A stretch of 64,000 bases of DNA, taken from NCBI RefSeq assembly GCF_014284195.1, contig NZ_JACOGC010000002.1, positions 496,001 to 560,000 on the forward strand. Reading direction: 5' to 3'. Positions 36,837-45,461 of the stretch are shown here, in pieces. The translations under genes were made by a program, and so were the position numbers. The first letter of the stretch is position 1; the number at the start of each line of letters is the position of its first letter. A model generated the notes under the pieces. That model was not told the origin of the DNA, ran no database searches, and saw nothing but the letters and a program-made list of their open reading frames with translations. The DNA is from Cognatundibacterium griseum (GTDB lineage: Bacteria; Pseudomonadota; Gammaproteobacteria; Burkholderiales; Burkholderiaceae_D).

Positions 36837-37035
36837 TTTCTCCTGCATTCGGCCGGTGATTGAAATTGTCAGCGAATCCGCGATTACCGCTTTTCTGGTT
36901 AAAGATACTTTGCATTTCTGCTGCAGAATGTCACGATATGACAGATCAAGCGATCAGCATTCCTCTAGTACAATCGGGGCAGATACTGGGTGCTGCCATT
37001 TTTTGCAACCCCATCATTTTTAACAGATTTCACTG

Positions 37036-38001
37036 ATGAGCATGAAACGACCCCGCTTTTTACCTGACAATATGACGCTGCTGTTGCTGACGATGGTGAT
37101 ACTGGCCAGCATTTTCCCCGCGCGGGGAAGCGTTGCCACTGGTTTTGATTATTTATCAACAGGCATGATTGCATTGCTGTTTTTTATGCATGGAGCCAAA
37201 TTGTCGCGTCAGGCTGTGATTGCAGGGATTACACACTGGCGCCTGCACTTGCTGGTATTGCTGATGACCTTTGCTGCCTTTCCGCTGATCGGCGTATTAC
37301 TGAAACCCATGATGTTGTGGCTGGTGACTCCGGAGCTATATACCGGGATTTTATTCTTATGCGTGCTGCCTTCGACTGTGCAGTCATCGATTGCGTTTAC
37401 GGCTGTGGCAAGAGGTAATGTGCCTGCTGCGGTTTGCAGCGCTTCGGCCAGCAACCTGATCGGGATTTTTTTGACGCCGCTGTTAGTCAGTATGATGATC
37501 GCAACGCAAGGAGAAAATCATTCTTCGTTGCAGGCCATGCTGAAAATCGTTTATCAATTGCTGCTGCCGTTTGTTGCCGGACAGATTGCACGACCGTGGT
37601 TGCAAAGCTGGATGGAAAAACGTGCCAGCAGTCTGAAAATGCTGGATCAGAGTTCCATCCTCATGGTGGTGTATGTCGCTTTCAGTGAAGCTGTGAGTGA
37701 AGGATTGTGGCAGCAGTTACCATTGGCAATGTTATTGAGTCTGCTCGTGATCAGTGCTGTCATGCTGGCGATGATTATGCTTCTGACGACGTTTGCCAGC
37801 AGACGCTTTGGGTTTAACAAGGAAGATGAAATCACGATCTTTTTTTGCGGCTCTAAAAAAAGTCTTGCCAGTGGGGTTCCTATGGCAAAAGTGCTGTTTG
37901 CCAGCCATACTGTCGGAATGGTGTTATTGCCGCTGATGTTATTTCATCAGTTGCAGTTGATGGTTTGTGCGGTCATGGCTCAGCGCTACGCTAAAAGATA
38001 A
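37036..38001 (+). CDS. SBF-like bile acid:sodium symporter family transporter (YfeH-like)
   Basis: Inner-membrane transporter of the SBF_like CPA family, 321 residues with about ten helices. Recognisable segments are LLFFMHGAKLSRQ, LCVLPSTVQSSIAFTAVARGN (helix-break region equivalent to the sodium site) and the C-terminal FCGSKKSLASGVPMAK, a signature of this subfamily. Its natural substrate is not known for bacterial members. It ends 6 bases before the hydroxypyruvate isomerase-like gene, so the two form an operon and may act on related small hydroxyacids. Confidence 0.85.
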   Translation: MSMKRPRFLPDNMTLLLLTMVILASIFPARGSVATGFDYLSTGMIALLFFMHGAKLSRQAVIAGITHWRLHLLVLLMTFAAFPLIGVLLKPMMLWLVTPELYTGILFLCVLPSTVQSSIAFTAVARGNVPAAVCSASASNLIGIFLTPLLVSMMIATQGENHSSLQAMLKIVYQLLLPFVAGQIARPWLQSWMEKRASSLKMLDQSSILMVVYVAFSEAVSEGLWQQLPLAMLLSLLVISAVMLAMIMLLTTFASRRFGFNKEDEITIFFCGSKKSLASGVPMAKVLFASHTVGMVLLPLMLFHQLQLMVCAVMAQRYAKR

Positions 38002-38007
38002 GGAAAA

Positions 38008-38799
38008 ATGATGCCCCGTTTTGCAGCCAATCTCAGCATGATGTATACCGAACTGGATTTCCCCGATCGTTTCGCGGCGGCGGCGAGAGATGGTTTTCGC
38101 GGAGTTGAATACCTGTTTCCCTATGATTATCCGGCACAGCAATTACGTGCCTTGCTTGAGCAGAATGGGCTGCAGCAGGTGTTGTTTAATGCACCGCCGG
38201 GTGACTGGGCTGCCGGTGAGCGCGGGATTGCGTCTTTACCCGGGCGTGAAGAGGAGTTTCGCCGCGGTTTCGAACAGGCGCTGGAATATGCCGCCATATT
38301 GGGAAACCGTCATATTCATGTGATGGCAGGGCTGGCAGTTCCCGCTATTGAGCAGGCAAAACAGCATGCCGTATATCTGAGCAATCTGGCGCATGCGGCA
38401 CTGCTGGCATCCAGAGAAGGGGTGACTGTCCTGATTGAGCCTATCAATACCAGAGATATGCCCGGTTACTTCCTGCACTATCAGCAGCAGGCACAGGATA
38501 TCTGTGATGAGCTTGCCACAGCGCATCTGCAGGCGCAGTTTGACATCTATCACTGCCAGATCATGGAAGGAGATATTCTACGCAAACTGGAGCGCTACTT
38601 GCACCGGCCACAGGCAGGGATCGGGCATATCCAGATTGCCGGTGTGCCAGACAGACATGAGCCGTCCGAAGGAGAGGTGAATTACCCCTATCTGTTCAGT
38701 CAGCTTGATCGTATGGGATATACCGGCTGGATTGGTTGTGAATATCGCCCGCGGGCCGGTACTTCAGAAGGGCTGGGCTGGCTGCAGCAGTGGCGCTGA
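38008..38799 (+). CDS. hyi: Hydroxypyruvate isomerase family protein (Hyi/OtnI)
   Basis: TIM-barrel isomerase of the Hyi family, 263 residues. It has the opening [20 protein letters not shown], the [11 protein letters not shown] stretch with the catalytic glutamate, and the C-terminal [13 protein letters not shown] and [10 protein letters not shown]. Family members isomerise hydroxypyruvate/tartronate semialdehyde or 2-oxo-tetronates. Without the usual gcl/glxR/ttu partners nearby, the true substrate is open. ATG 38008 or 38011 could be the start; the AAGGA upstream fits the second better. Followed by a strong terminator. Confidence 0.88.
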   Translation: MMPRFAANLSMMYTELDFPDRFAAAARDGFRGVEYLFPYDYPAQQLRALLEQNGLQQVLFNAPPGDWAAGERGIASLPGREEEFRRGFEQALEYAAILGNRHIHVMAGLAVPAIEQAKQHAVYLSNLAHAALLASREGVTVLIEPINTRDMPGYFLHYQQQAQDICDELATAHLQAQFDIYHCQIMEGDILRKLERYLHRPQAGIGHIQIAGVPDRHEPSEGEVNYPYLFSQLDRMGYTGWIGCEYRPRAGTSEGLGWLQQWR

Positions 38800-38820
38800 A
38801 ACAACTGACGGAAACGCAAT

Positions 38821-38852
38821 AAAAAAGGACAGCCAGGCGGTTGTCCTTTTTT
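38821..38852. terminator. Bidirectional terminator
   Basis: AAAAAAGGACA (38821-38831) pairs with TGTCCTTTTTT (38842-38852), loop 10 bases; convergent with the curA-like gene. Confidence 0.88.
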
Positions 38853-38884
38853 GTCTGTGCGTGGTTGGTTGGCGGGAGGGCTGA

Positions 38885-39910
38885 TTATTCGTCGGCAACC
38901 TGCAGAATCAGTTTGCCAAAATTTTTACCTTCAAACAGCATCATCAGTGTGTCCGGGAAGGTCTCGATACCTTTGACGATATCTTCACGCGTATGGAACT
39001 GACCCTGGGCCATCCACTGCCCCATCTGTGCAACTGCTTCACCATAGCGAGCTGCATAATCAAAAACAACAATCCCTTCCATCCGTGCCCGGTTCACCAG
39101 CAGGGAGAGGTAATTTGCAGGGCCTTTGACCGGGGTGGTATTGTTGTACTGAGAAATCGCGCCGCAGATCACAATGCGTGCTTTCATGTTGATGCGGGTT
39201 AAGACCGTATCGAGAATGTCGCCGCCCACATTGTCAAAATAAATGTCTACACCATTCGGGCAATGCTGTTTCAGTCCATCTTTGACGGAATCGTTTTTGT
39301 AGTCTATACAGGCGTCAAAACCCAATTCATTCACGACGAAATCGCATTTATCCTTACCGCCAGCAATACCGACGACACGACAGCCTTTTTGTTTGGCGAC
39401 CTGTCCAACTGTCTGGCCAACGGCGCCAGCGGCACCGGAAACCACGACCGTTTCCCCGGCTTTAGGCTGCCCGACATCAAGCAATCCGAAATACGCCGTC
39501 ATGCCGGGCATGCCCAGTGCGTTCAGGTACTTCGGTAAAGGGGCGAGACGAGGGTCAATTTTATAGAACGCTCCTGTTTTATCATCTGCTGCGCCAACCC
39601 AGTACTGCTGCACACCGGTGCCGCCGGAAACATAGTCACCGACAGCAAACCGGGATGATCTGGACGCAATGACTTTACCAACGCCGCCAGCGCGCATCAC
39701 TTCATCAATCGCAACCGGGCGGATATAGGATTTTCCTTCATTCATCCAGCCTCGCATTGCCGGGTCGAGTGAAATATAAATGGTCTGCACCAAAATTTCA
39801 CCGTCATTGACTTCCCGTACCGGTTCGCTGACGAATTTCCAGTCACTGTGTTTGGGATTGCCGACAGGGCGTGCGGCGAGGCGGTATTGCTGATTGCGAT
39901 AGCTGCTCAT
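38885..39910 (-). CDS. curA: NADP-dependent zinc-independent MDR oxidoreductase (CurA-like)
   Basis: Medium-chain reductase of the leukotriene B4 12-hydroxydehydrogenase/CurA group, 341 residues, cytoplasmic. The N-terminus LAARPVGNPKHSDWKF, the DPAMRGWMN motif, the GxxGxxG-type nucleotide fold VVVSGAAGAVGQTVGQ and FDNVGGDILD are typical. It lacks the zinc ligands of alcohol dehydrogenases. It reduces C=C bonds of enones in related proteins; the substrate here is unknown. It is a single transcription unit. Confidence 0.9.
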   Translation of the reverse strand: MSSYRNQQYRLAARPVGNPKHSDWKFVSEPVREVNDGEILVQTIYISLDPAMRGWMNEGKSYIRPVAIDEVMRAGGVGKVIASRSSRFAVGDYVSGGTGVQQYWVGAADDKTGAFYKIDPRLAPLPKYLNALGMPGMTAYFGLLDVGQPKAGETVVVSGAAGAVGQTVGQVAKQKGCRVVGIAGGKDKCDFVVNELGFDACIDYKNDSVKDGLKQHCPNGVDIYFDNVGGDILDTVLTRINMKARIVICGAISQYNNTTPVKGPANYLSLLVNRARMEGIVVFDYAARYGEAVAQMGQWMAQGQFHTREDIVKGIETFPDTLMMLFEGKNFGKLILQVADE

Positions 39911-40069
39911 GTTGTCTCCGGTAAGTTAAGGCAAAACTTGCTTGGATTGGTATGAAGTTTTTGCTGCGGGCCACTATACACTAATTAGAACGATCGTGCT
40001 TTTTACTTTAATTTCCAGAAAATATCGATGTCCGGTAGTCGCGCCGGGCCGTATCAGCTTTCCGGTGTT

Positions 40070-40444
40070 TTAAAACATTCCCAGTTCATTCGGGGATTGA
40101 TCCGGTACAGCTTGCCCCACATCCCATAATTCGATAATTTTTCCTTCATGAAAACGAAACAGGTGGACAACCGCCATCATGTGTGCGGCATCCTGAAAAC
40201 GTATTCTGGAATGCACGGCCACCAGTTCGCCATCCTGTAATGCTCTCTGGACTTCGAAAATCTTGTCCGGGTGCGCAATGGCATTTTGCTGCATCGCTGT
40301 CATCAGAGACTTCCCGTCACTCCTGAAAAAAGGATTGTGGTGGCAGAAACCGGGTGCGCAATATTGACTGAATGCCTGTTCGGCATGACCGGCAGCAGCC
40401 AGTTGTAAAAATGAAATAGCCGACTCTTTCAATGCGTACCTCAC
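40070..40444 (-). CDS. NTF2-like (SnoaL-like) protein
   Basis: A 124-residue protein with the NTF2-like cone fold typical of the SnoaL-like group: FLQLAAAGHAEQAFSQYCAPGFCHHNP, then VAVHSRIRFQDA and FHEGKIIELWDVGQAVP. The last segment is diagnostic. Such proteins are small enzymes or ligand-binding modules with very diverse functions, so none is assigned. It is oriented away from purU. Confidence 0.78.
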   Translation of the reverse strand: MRYALKESAISFLQLAAAGHAEQAFSQYCAPGFCHHNPFFRSDGKSLMTAMQQNAIAHPDKIFEVQRALQDGELVAVHSRIRFQDAAHMMAVVHLFRFHEGKIIELWDVGQAVPDQSPNELGMF

Positions 40445-40694
40445 CGGAGTGCTGGTTTTTTGCTGGGAAGAATGTATTTACTGCAGGATGCATGGCACCA
40501 CACCTGCAGTTTTTTATCATACTAAAAATATACGGCGACACAAAAAAAGTCTGAAACATGCGGTCATGGCTGGTATTCCCGCTGAATTGAACTGCTGATC
40601 GTGCGACAATACGCAGTTCATTTTTATTTTATCTGACCAAATTTAATTTGCCAGGGTGTCTGTCTTTTATCAGTACGTCCGTCTTTTCAGAATC

Positions 40695-41567
40695 ATGACC
40701 TTAAGACCTGAATATATTCTTACTTTATCCTGCCCGGATCAGCGCGGCATTGTCCATAGTGTTTCCGGGTTTCTGGCACAACATGGCTGCAATATTATTG
40801 ACTCCGCACAGTTTGGCGACGCGCAGTCTGCCAGTTTTTTTATGCGGGTACATTTTGCTGTCGAAGACAGCACGGTCAGCGAGGCCGTGTTGCGTGCCGA
40901 ATTTACGATACTGGGAAGCCAGCAGCAGATGGAGTGGCAACTGCATGACGCGCACCACAGACCCCGTGTGATGCTGATGGTATCGAAAATCGGTCATTGT
41001 TTAAATGATCTGCTGTTCCGTTATAAGAGCGGCCTGCTGCCGGTGGAAATCAAAGCGATCGTTTCCAATCACACGGATTTTTATCAACTTGCCGCCAGCT
41101 ACAATATTCCGTTCCATCACCTGCCGCTGGCAGCAGGAGCCTCGGCAGAGGCAAAGCAAGTGCAGGAAGATAAGATTCTTGACATCGTCAGCAGCAATGA
41201 GATCGAGCTGGTCGTGCTGGCGCGTTATATGCAAATCCTGTCTCCGGCGCTGTGCACTGCGTTGAAAGGCCGGGCAATCAATATCCACCATTCTTTTTTA
41301 CCGAGCTTTAAAGGCGCGAAACCGTACTACCAGGCGCATGAGCGTGGTGTGAAGCTGATCGGTGCGACAGCGCACTTTGTCACCAGTGATCTGGATGAAG
41401 GGCCGATTATTGAACAGGATGTCGAACGGGTGGATCATGCGATGGACCCGGAAATACTGACGGCGATTGGCCGGGATGTGGAATGTGTGGTGCTGGCACG
41501 GGCCGTGAAATGGTTTGTCGAGCACCGGATTTTGTTAAATGGACATAAAACAGTGGTGTTCCGGTAA
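40695..41567 (+). CDS. purU: Formyltetrahydrofolate deformylase PurU
   Basis: Hydrolyses 10-formyltetrahydrofolate to formate and THF, balancing one-carbon pools. An ACT-like domain covers residues 1-85 (ILTLSCPDQRGIVHSVSGFL) and a formyltransferase domain covers 90-290, with KGRAINIHHSFLPSFKGAKPY and AHFVTSDLDEGPIIEQDV. The start is set at ATG 40695 (290 residues); a GTG at 40656 would add 13 residues and is less likely. The stop overlaps the yaeQ start by one base. Confidence 0.94.
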   Translation: MTLRPEYILTLSCPDQRGIVHSVSGFLAQHGCNIIDSAQFGDAQSASFFMRVHFAVEDSTVSEAVLRAEFTILGSQQQMEWQLHDAHHRPRVMLMVSKIGHCLNDLLFRYKSGLLPVEIKAIVSNHTDFYQLAASYNIPFHHLPLAAGASAEAKQVQEDKILDIVSSNEIELVVLARYMQILSPALCTALKGRAINIHHSFLPSFKGAKPYYQAHERGVKLIGATAHFVTSDLDEGPIIEQDVERVDHAMDPEILTAIGRDVECVVLARAVKWFVEHRILLNGHKTVVFR

Positions 41568-42109
41568 TGGCGCTGAAATCGATTATTTATAAAGCCGATC
41601 TGAACATCTCAGATATGGATCGCGGTTATTATGCCGACCACCAGCTGACGATTGCCCGTCATCCATCCGAAACGGATGAGCGGATGATGATCCGTGTGCT
41701 GGCATTTGCGATGTATGTATCGGAGCGACTGGAGTTTGGAAAAGGTATTTCAGATACGGAAGAGCCTGACGTCTGGGAAAAAGACTATACCGGTGCGATC
41801 CGTCTCTGGGTGGAGGTTGGCCAGCCGGACGACCGGCGTTTGCTGAAGGCCTGCGGCCGTTCGGAGCAGGTGCTGGTGATCTGCTATGCCAGCGCCAGCG
41901 ATGTCTGGTGGAAGCAGATGAACAGCCGTCTTGACCGTGCTAAAAATCTCAAGGTGCTGAATGTGCCGGCTGCGCAGAGTCAGGCGCTGGAAAAGCTGGC
42001 GCAGCGCACAATGCAGTTGCAATGCACCATACAGGACGGCCAGATATGGATATCGGCGGGCGATGTGTCGGTACAGATTGATCCGGAAACGCTGAAAGAT
42101 TTCAGCTGA
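41567..42109 (+). CDS. yaeQ: YaeQ family protein
   Basis: A 180-residue protein of the YaeQ family, with a PD-(D/E)XK-like fold seen in structures. Conserved stretches include STIYKADLNISDMDRGYYA-like N-terminus (here SIIYKADLNISDMDRGYY), HPSETDERMMIRVLAFA, EPDVWEKDYTGAIRLWVEVGQP and CYASASDVWWK. It has been reported as a multicopy suppressor of rfaH defects in E. coli, but its activity is unknown. Translationally coupled to purU. Confidence 0.92.
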   Translation: MALKSIIYKADLNISDMDRGYYADHQLTIARHPSETDERMMIRVLAFAMYVSERLEFGKGISDTEEPDVWEKDYTGAIRLWVEVGQPDDRRLLKACGRSEQVLVICYASASDVWWKQMNSRLDRAKNLKVLNVPAAQSQALEKLAQRTMQLQCTIQDGQIWISAGDVSVQIDPETLKDFS

Positions 42110-42148
42110 TGAAAGTGACAGGGTATGCCAGCCGGCGTCTGTCGCATT

Positions 42149-42177
42149 AAAAAGGGTTGCTGCGGCAACCCTTTTTT
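42149..42177. terminator. Bidirectional terminator after purU-yaeQ
   Basis: GGGTTGC (42154-42160) pairs with GCAACCC (42165-42171) over TGCG, with A5 before and T6 after. Confidence 0.88.
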
Positions 42178-42204
42178 GATCAGATCAGATGGCGCTCAGA
42201 ACAG

Positions 42205-43176
42205 TCAGGCGATGCCTGCTGCATCAAAATAACCTTCGAACAGAATCGAACTCAGATAACGTTCACCGGAGTCCGGCAGTATAATTACGATCGTTTTTCC
42301 CGCATTTTCCGGCAGGAATGCCAGACGGGTGGCCGCAGCAACGGCAGCGCCGCAGGAAATACCTGCCAGGATGCCTTCTTCCTTTGCCAGTCTCTGGGCA
42401 AACAGCACGGCATCTTCATTGCTGACCTGTTGAATCTGATCGATCAGCGATACGTCTAGCACATCCGGTATAAAACCGGCACCGATACCCTGAATCTTAT
42501 GCGGTCCGGGCTGTATGGTTTGCCCCGCCCGCTGCTGGCTCAGTACAGGACTGCCAACAGGCTCTACCGCGACTGACTGGACAGCCTTTCCCCGTGTGTG
42601 TTTCAGGTAGCGTGATACGCCGGTAATGGTGCCGCCGGTACCGACGCCTGACACAAAAATGTCGATATTTCCGCCGGTATCTTCCCAGATCTCCGGGCCG
42701 GTGGTTTTTTCGTGAATAGCAGGATTGGCAGGATTTTTGAATTGCTGCAGGAGGATATAGCGTTCCGGTGCGCTGGCGCGGATTTCCTCAGCTTTGGCAA
42801 TGGCACCGTTCATACCCTTGCTTCCTTCTGTCAGCACCAGATTCGCACCGAATGTAGCGAGCAGCTTTCTGCGTTCGATGCTCATGGTTTCCGGCATTGT
42901 CAGGGTCAGCGGTATGCCTTTGGCTGCGGCGACAAAAGCCAGCGCGATACCGGTATTACCACTGGTCGGTTCGATCAGCTCCTTGCCCGGAGTCAGCAGG
43001 CCGCGTTGTTCTGCATCGGCGACCATTGCGGCGCCGACACGGCATTTGACCGAGTAGGCCGGATTCCGTCCTTCAATTTTTGCCAGTACAGTCGCACCGG
43101 CACCGGCCGTGATGCGATTGAGTCTGACCAGCGGGGTGCGGCCAATGGATTCTGCATTATTAGAAAAGATCGCCAT
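42205..43176 (-). CDS. cysK: Cysteine synthase A
   Basis: PLP-dependent O-acetylserine sulfhydrylase, 323 residues. The PLP lysine is Lys44 (NPAYSVKCR), the substrate loop is PTSGNTG (70-76) and the phosphate loop is GTGGTITG, with the serine in GISCGAA at the C-terminal part. N-terminus and length match CysK instead of CysM. It makes cysteine from O-acetylserine and sulfide. Single gene, with a terminator downstream. Confidence 0.94.
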   Translation of the reverse strand: MAIFSNNAESIGRTPLVRLNRITAGAGATVLAKIEGRNPAYSVKCRVGAAMVADAEQRGLLTPGKELIEPTSGNTGIALAFVAAAKGIPLTLTMPETMSIERRKLLATFGANLVLTEGSKGMNGAIAKAEEIRASAPERYILLQQFKNPANPAIHEKTTGPEIWEDTGGNIDIFVSGVGTGGTITGVSRYLKHTRGKAVQSVAVEPVGSPVLSQQRAGQTIQPGPHKIQGIGAGFIPDVLDVSLIDQIQQVSNEDAVLFAQRLAKEEGILAGISCGAAVAAATRLAFLPENAGKTIVIILPDSGERYLSSILFEGYFDAAGIA

Positions 43177-43241
43177 GATGTACTTTCAAAAAAACAGAGA
43201 CAAATATGAAATGAGGGTGACCGTATAGCTGTTGTTGTCCT

Positions 43242-43922
43242 TCAGGCTTTGTTGCCGGTCAGCACCCGATGGAGCCAGTGGCTGATATCGTCAATCTCTT
43301 CTGCGCAGACTGAGTGCGGCATCATGTATTCATGCCATTCAACCGGATAGCCGAGTTCCATCAATAAATCACGCGATTGTTCTGCACGTTGAATAGCGAT
43401 GACCGGGTCGCCACGGCCATGTACCAGGAAAACCGGTGTCTGTTGATTAGCCGCATTGCGTTCTGCAGCGACCTGATCGCGCAACGGAACGTAGCCGGAG
43501 AGGCACAACAATCCCGCCAGCTTTTCCGGGTAACGCAGACCGGTCTGCAGGGTCATGGCACATCCCTGAGAAAAACCGGCCAGGAAAATACGGTGTGCAG
43601 GGATGCCACGGGCGATTTCACGGGCAATCAGTTTCTCGATTTCGCCTTGCGATTTGCGCAAGCCAGCTTCATCCTCACGTCGTGCGATATCCGTACCCAG
43701 AATGTCGTACCAGGCACGCATGACGTAGCCGCCATTGATGGTAACGGGAATCGCAGGCGCATTGGGGAAAACGAAGCGGATACCGGGCAACCCTTGCAGA
43801 TTCAATTCCTGAACAATGGGTACAAAATCATTGGCGTCAGCACCGAGGCCATGCATCCAGATAATGGCAACGTCTGGATTCGGGCTGCTTTCAATTTCTA
43901 CTGTATCGAGTAACTGATTCAT
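43242..43922 (-). CDS. Alpha/beta hydrolase, phospholipase/carboxylesterase family
   Basis: A 226-residue cytoplasmic serine esterase. The nucleophile is Ser118 in GFSQG, the oxyanion region is WMHGLGADAND near residue 25, and the Asp and His of the triad are expected in VHGRGDPV and MMPHSVC. It belongs to the acyl-protein thioesterase-like family, but the substrate is not defined. The frame is open to 44057; the ATG at 43922 gives the family-like N-terminus and removes a spurious 45-residue extension. Confidence 0.87.
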   Translation of the reverse strand: MNQLLDTVEIESSPNPDVAIIWMHGLGADANDFVPIVQELNLQGLPGIRFVFPNAPAIPVTINGGYVMRAWYDILGTDIARREDEAGLRKSQGEIEKLIAREIARGIPAHRIFLAGFSQGCAMTLQTGLRYPEKLAGLLCLSGYVPLRDQVAAERNAANQQTPVFLVHGRGDPVIAIQRAEQSRDLLMELGYPVEWHEYMMPHSVCAEEIDDISHWLHRVLTGNKA

Positions 43923-44084
43923 AGTGTCATGCAGATGATGGTAAATGAATGGGGAGGTGACTTTTAAAACGGCGGGGGTTCCGGAGAATTCGCCAGCCGG
44001 CAGCAGCACACTTGTCATCAGCACTATCTTGCAGCAGGATAATATGGATAACGGCACGCTGCACTTTCGGATTGCATGGGAACA

Positions 44085-44702
44085 TCAGCTTTTGGTGCGG
44101 ATGGCTGATTTGGGACGGAAAGCTTTGCACACTGTCTCATGCGTTTCAATATAAGGGCCGCCAATCAGGTCAATGCAATATGGGACTGCAGCGAAAATCC
44201 CGGAAACAATCTGCTGACCATTGGTGTCTTTCAGACCTTCCAGTGTTTCCTTGATCGATTTGGGTTGTCCCGGCAGATTCAGGATCAGCGCTGCATGATC
44301 CGCTGTTTCACGGATAACGGCCACCTGTCGCGACAAAATAGCCGTGGGAACAAACTGCAGGCTGATCTGGCGCATCTGTTCGCCAAAGCCTGGCATCTCT
44401 TTGGTGGCGACAGCCAGTGTTGCCTCCGGGGTCACATCGCGGCGGGCTGGCCCTGTGCCGCCAGTCGTAATGACCAGGTCACAGCGGGCATCATCCACCA
44501 AACCGATCAGCGCTTGTTCGATAGATGTCCGGTCATCTGGAATCAACCTGGTTTCCATGACCCAGGCACTGCTGAGTGCTGTACTGAACCAGCTTTGCAG
44601 GGCAGGCAATCCCTGATCCTGATAAACACCGGCCGACGCCCGGTCTGACACGGATACCAGGCCAATGCGCAGCGCACGATCAGGATCAGCAGGATTATTC
44701 AT
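44085..44702 (-). CDS. mog: Molybdopterin adenylyltransferase Mog
   Basis: Adenylylates molybdopterin prior to molybdenum insertion, in molybdenum cofactor synthesis. The 205-residue MoCF-domain protein shows IGLVSVSDRASAGVYQDQG, TTGGTGPARRDVTPEAT and LPGQPKSIKETLEG, all family hallmarks. It starts inside the end of darP: ATG 44702 overlaps it by 8 bases, and earlier ATGs (44711, 44720, 44738) are also in frame. darP-mog is a translationally coupled pair. Confidence 0.93.
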   Translation of the reverse strand: MNNPADPDRALRIGLVSVSDRASAGVYQDQGLPALQSWFSTALSSAWVMETRLIPDDRTSIEQALIGLVDDARCDLVITTGGTGPARRDVTPEATLAVATKEMPGFGEQMRQISLQFVPTAILSRQVAVIRETADHAALILNLPGQPKSIKETLEGLKDTNGQQIVSGIFAAVPYCIDLIGGPYIETHETVCKAFRPKSAIRTKS

Positions 44703-45300
44703 ATTCGTCATCTTCTTCATTTTCCTGATCCGTATCATCCGTATCGCTGCTCTGAGAGGCGGAGCGCTGTACCTGTTTCAGTATCTGAAAAATTTCACGA
44801 TAAGCCTTGGGCGGCTTGTTGTCTGCCTGTTCTTTGCGTGCATTGCGGATCTGGGTGCGCAATTGCTGCACGTCAAGTTCCGGATGTTCAGCCATTAATT
44901 CGGTCAGCGCATTGTCATCAGCCAGCAGTTTTTCCCGGCGCCGTTCCAGGGCGTGCATGGCGGCAGTCTCTGCTTTAGATGCACCTTTCCAGCTGTCGAT
45001 GGTTTTTTGGATTAATGCGACTTCCTCTTCATTGAGGCTGCGCATTTTCTTGCCGACAAACTGTAGCTGGCGACGGCGTCCTTCGTGATTTTTGATCTGC
45101 TGGCATTCGAGAATAGCTTCGCGCACATCTTCTGGCATCGGTACCCGTTTAACGCGGTCGCGCGGCTGTTCCACCAGTTCTTCGCCCAGTTTCTGCAAAG
45201 CGGTCATTTCACGTTTGAGCTGGGATTTGGATGGACGATCGTATTCTTGTTCAAACTCATTGGACTGATAGCCACATGAGCCGCGATTGGGATTTGGCAT
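44695..45300 (-). CDS. darP: DarP (YjgA) ribosome biogenesis protein
   Basis: A 201-residue DUF615/YjgA protein; E. coli DarP is a late 50S subunit assembly factor. Conserved stretches are RPSKSQLKREMTALQKLGEEL, RRRQLQFVGKKMR and KAYREIFQILK. The C-terminus is very acidic. The ATG at 45300 lies only 35 bases downstream of the group II intron's 3' end, with AAAGG at a good distance, so its native leader has been interrupted by the intron. It is divergent from pmbA, as in many Burkholderiales. Confidence 0.94.
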   Translation of the reverse strand: MPNPNRGSCGYQSNEFEQEYDRPSKSQLKREMTALQKLGEELVEQPRDRVKRVPMPEDVREAILECQQIKNHEGRRRQLQFVGKKMRSLNEEEVALIQKTIDSWKGASKAETAAMHALERRREKLLADDNALTELMAEHPELDVQQLRTQIRNARKEQADNKPPKAYREIFQILKQVQRSASQSSDTDDTDQENEEDDEYE

Positions 45301-45371
45301 AATTCTGCGCCTTTACTGTAAACTAAATGAGGAGGGTAGGAACAGGTCATTACTGACCCATTCCCCCCTAA

Positions 45372-45405
45372 GAACCGTGCTTGCGACTTTCACCGCACAC
45401 GGCTC
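45372..45405 (-). ncRNA. Group II intron domain V catalytic hairpin
   Basis: A 34-base hairpin beginning GAGCCGTGTGCGGTGAAAG on the minus strand and ending GCACGGTTC, with the AGC catalytic triad and GAAA tetraloop of bacterial group II domain V. This is the most diagnostic part of the intron RNA. The domain VI region follows to 45336. Confidence 0.9.
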
Positions 45406-45461
45406 AAGCCTATTACGCTATTTTCTAAAAAAAAGAAAAAAAATCGTATTTTCTAAGCTTC

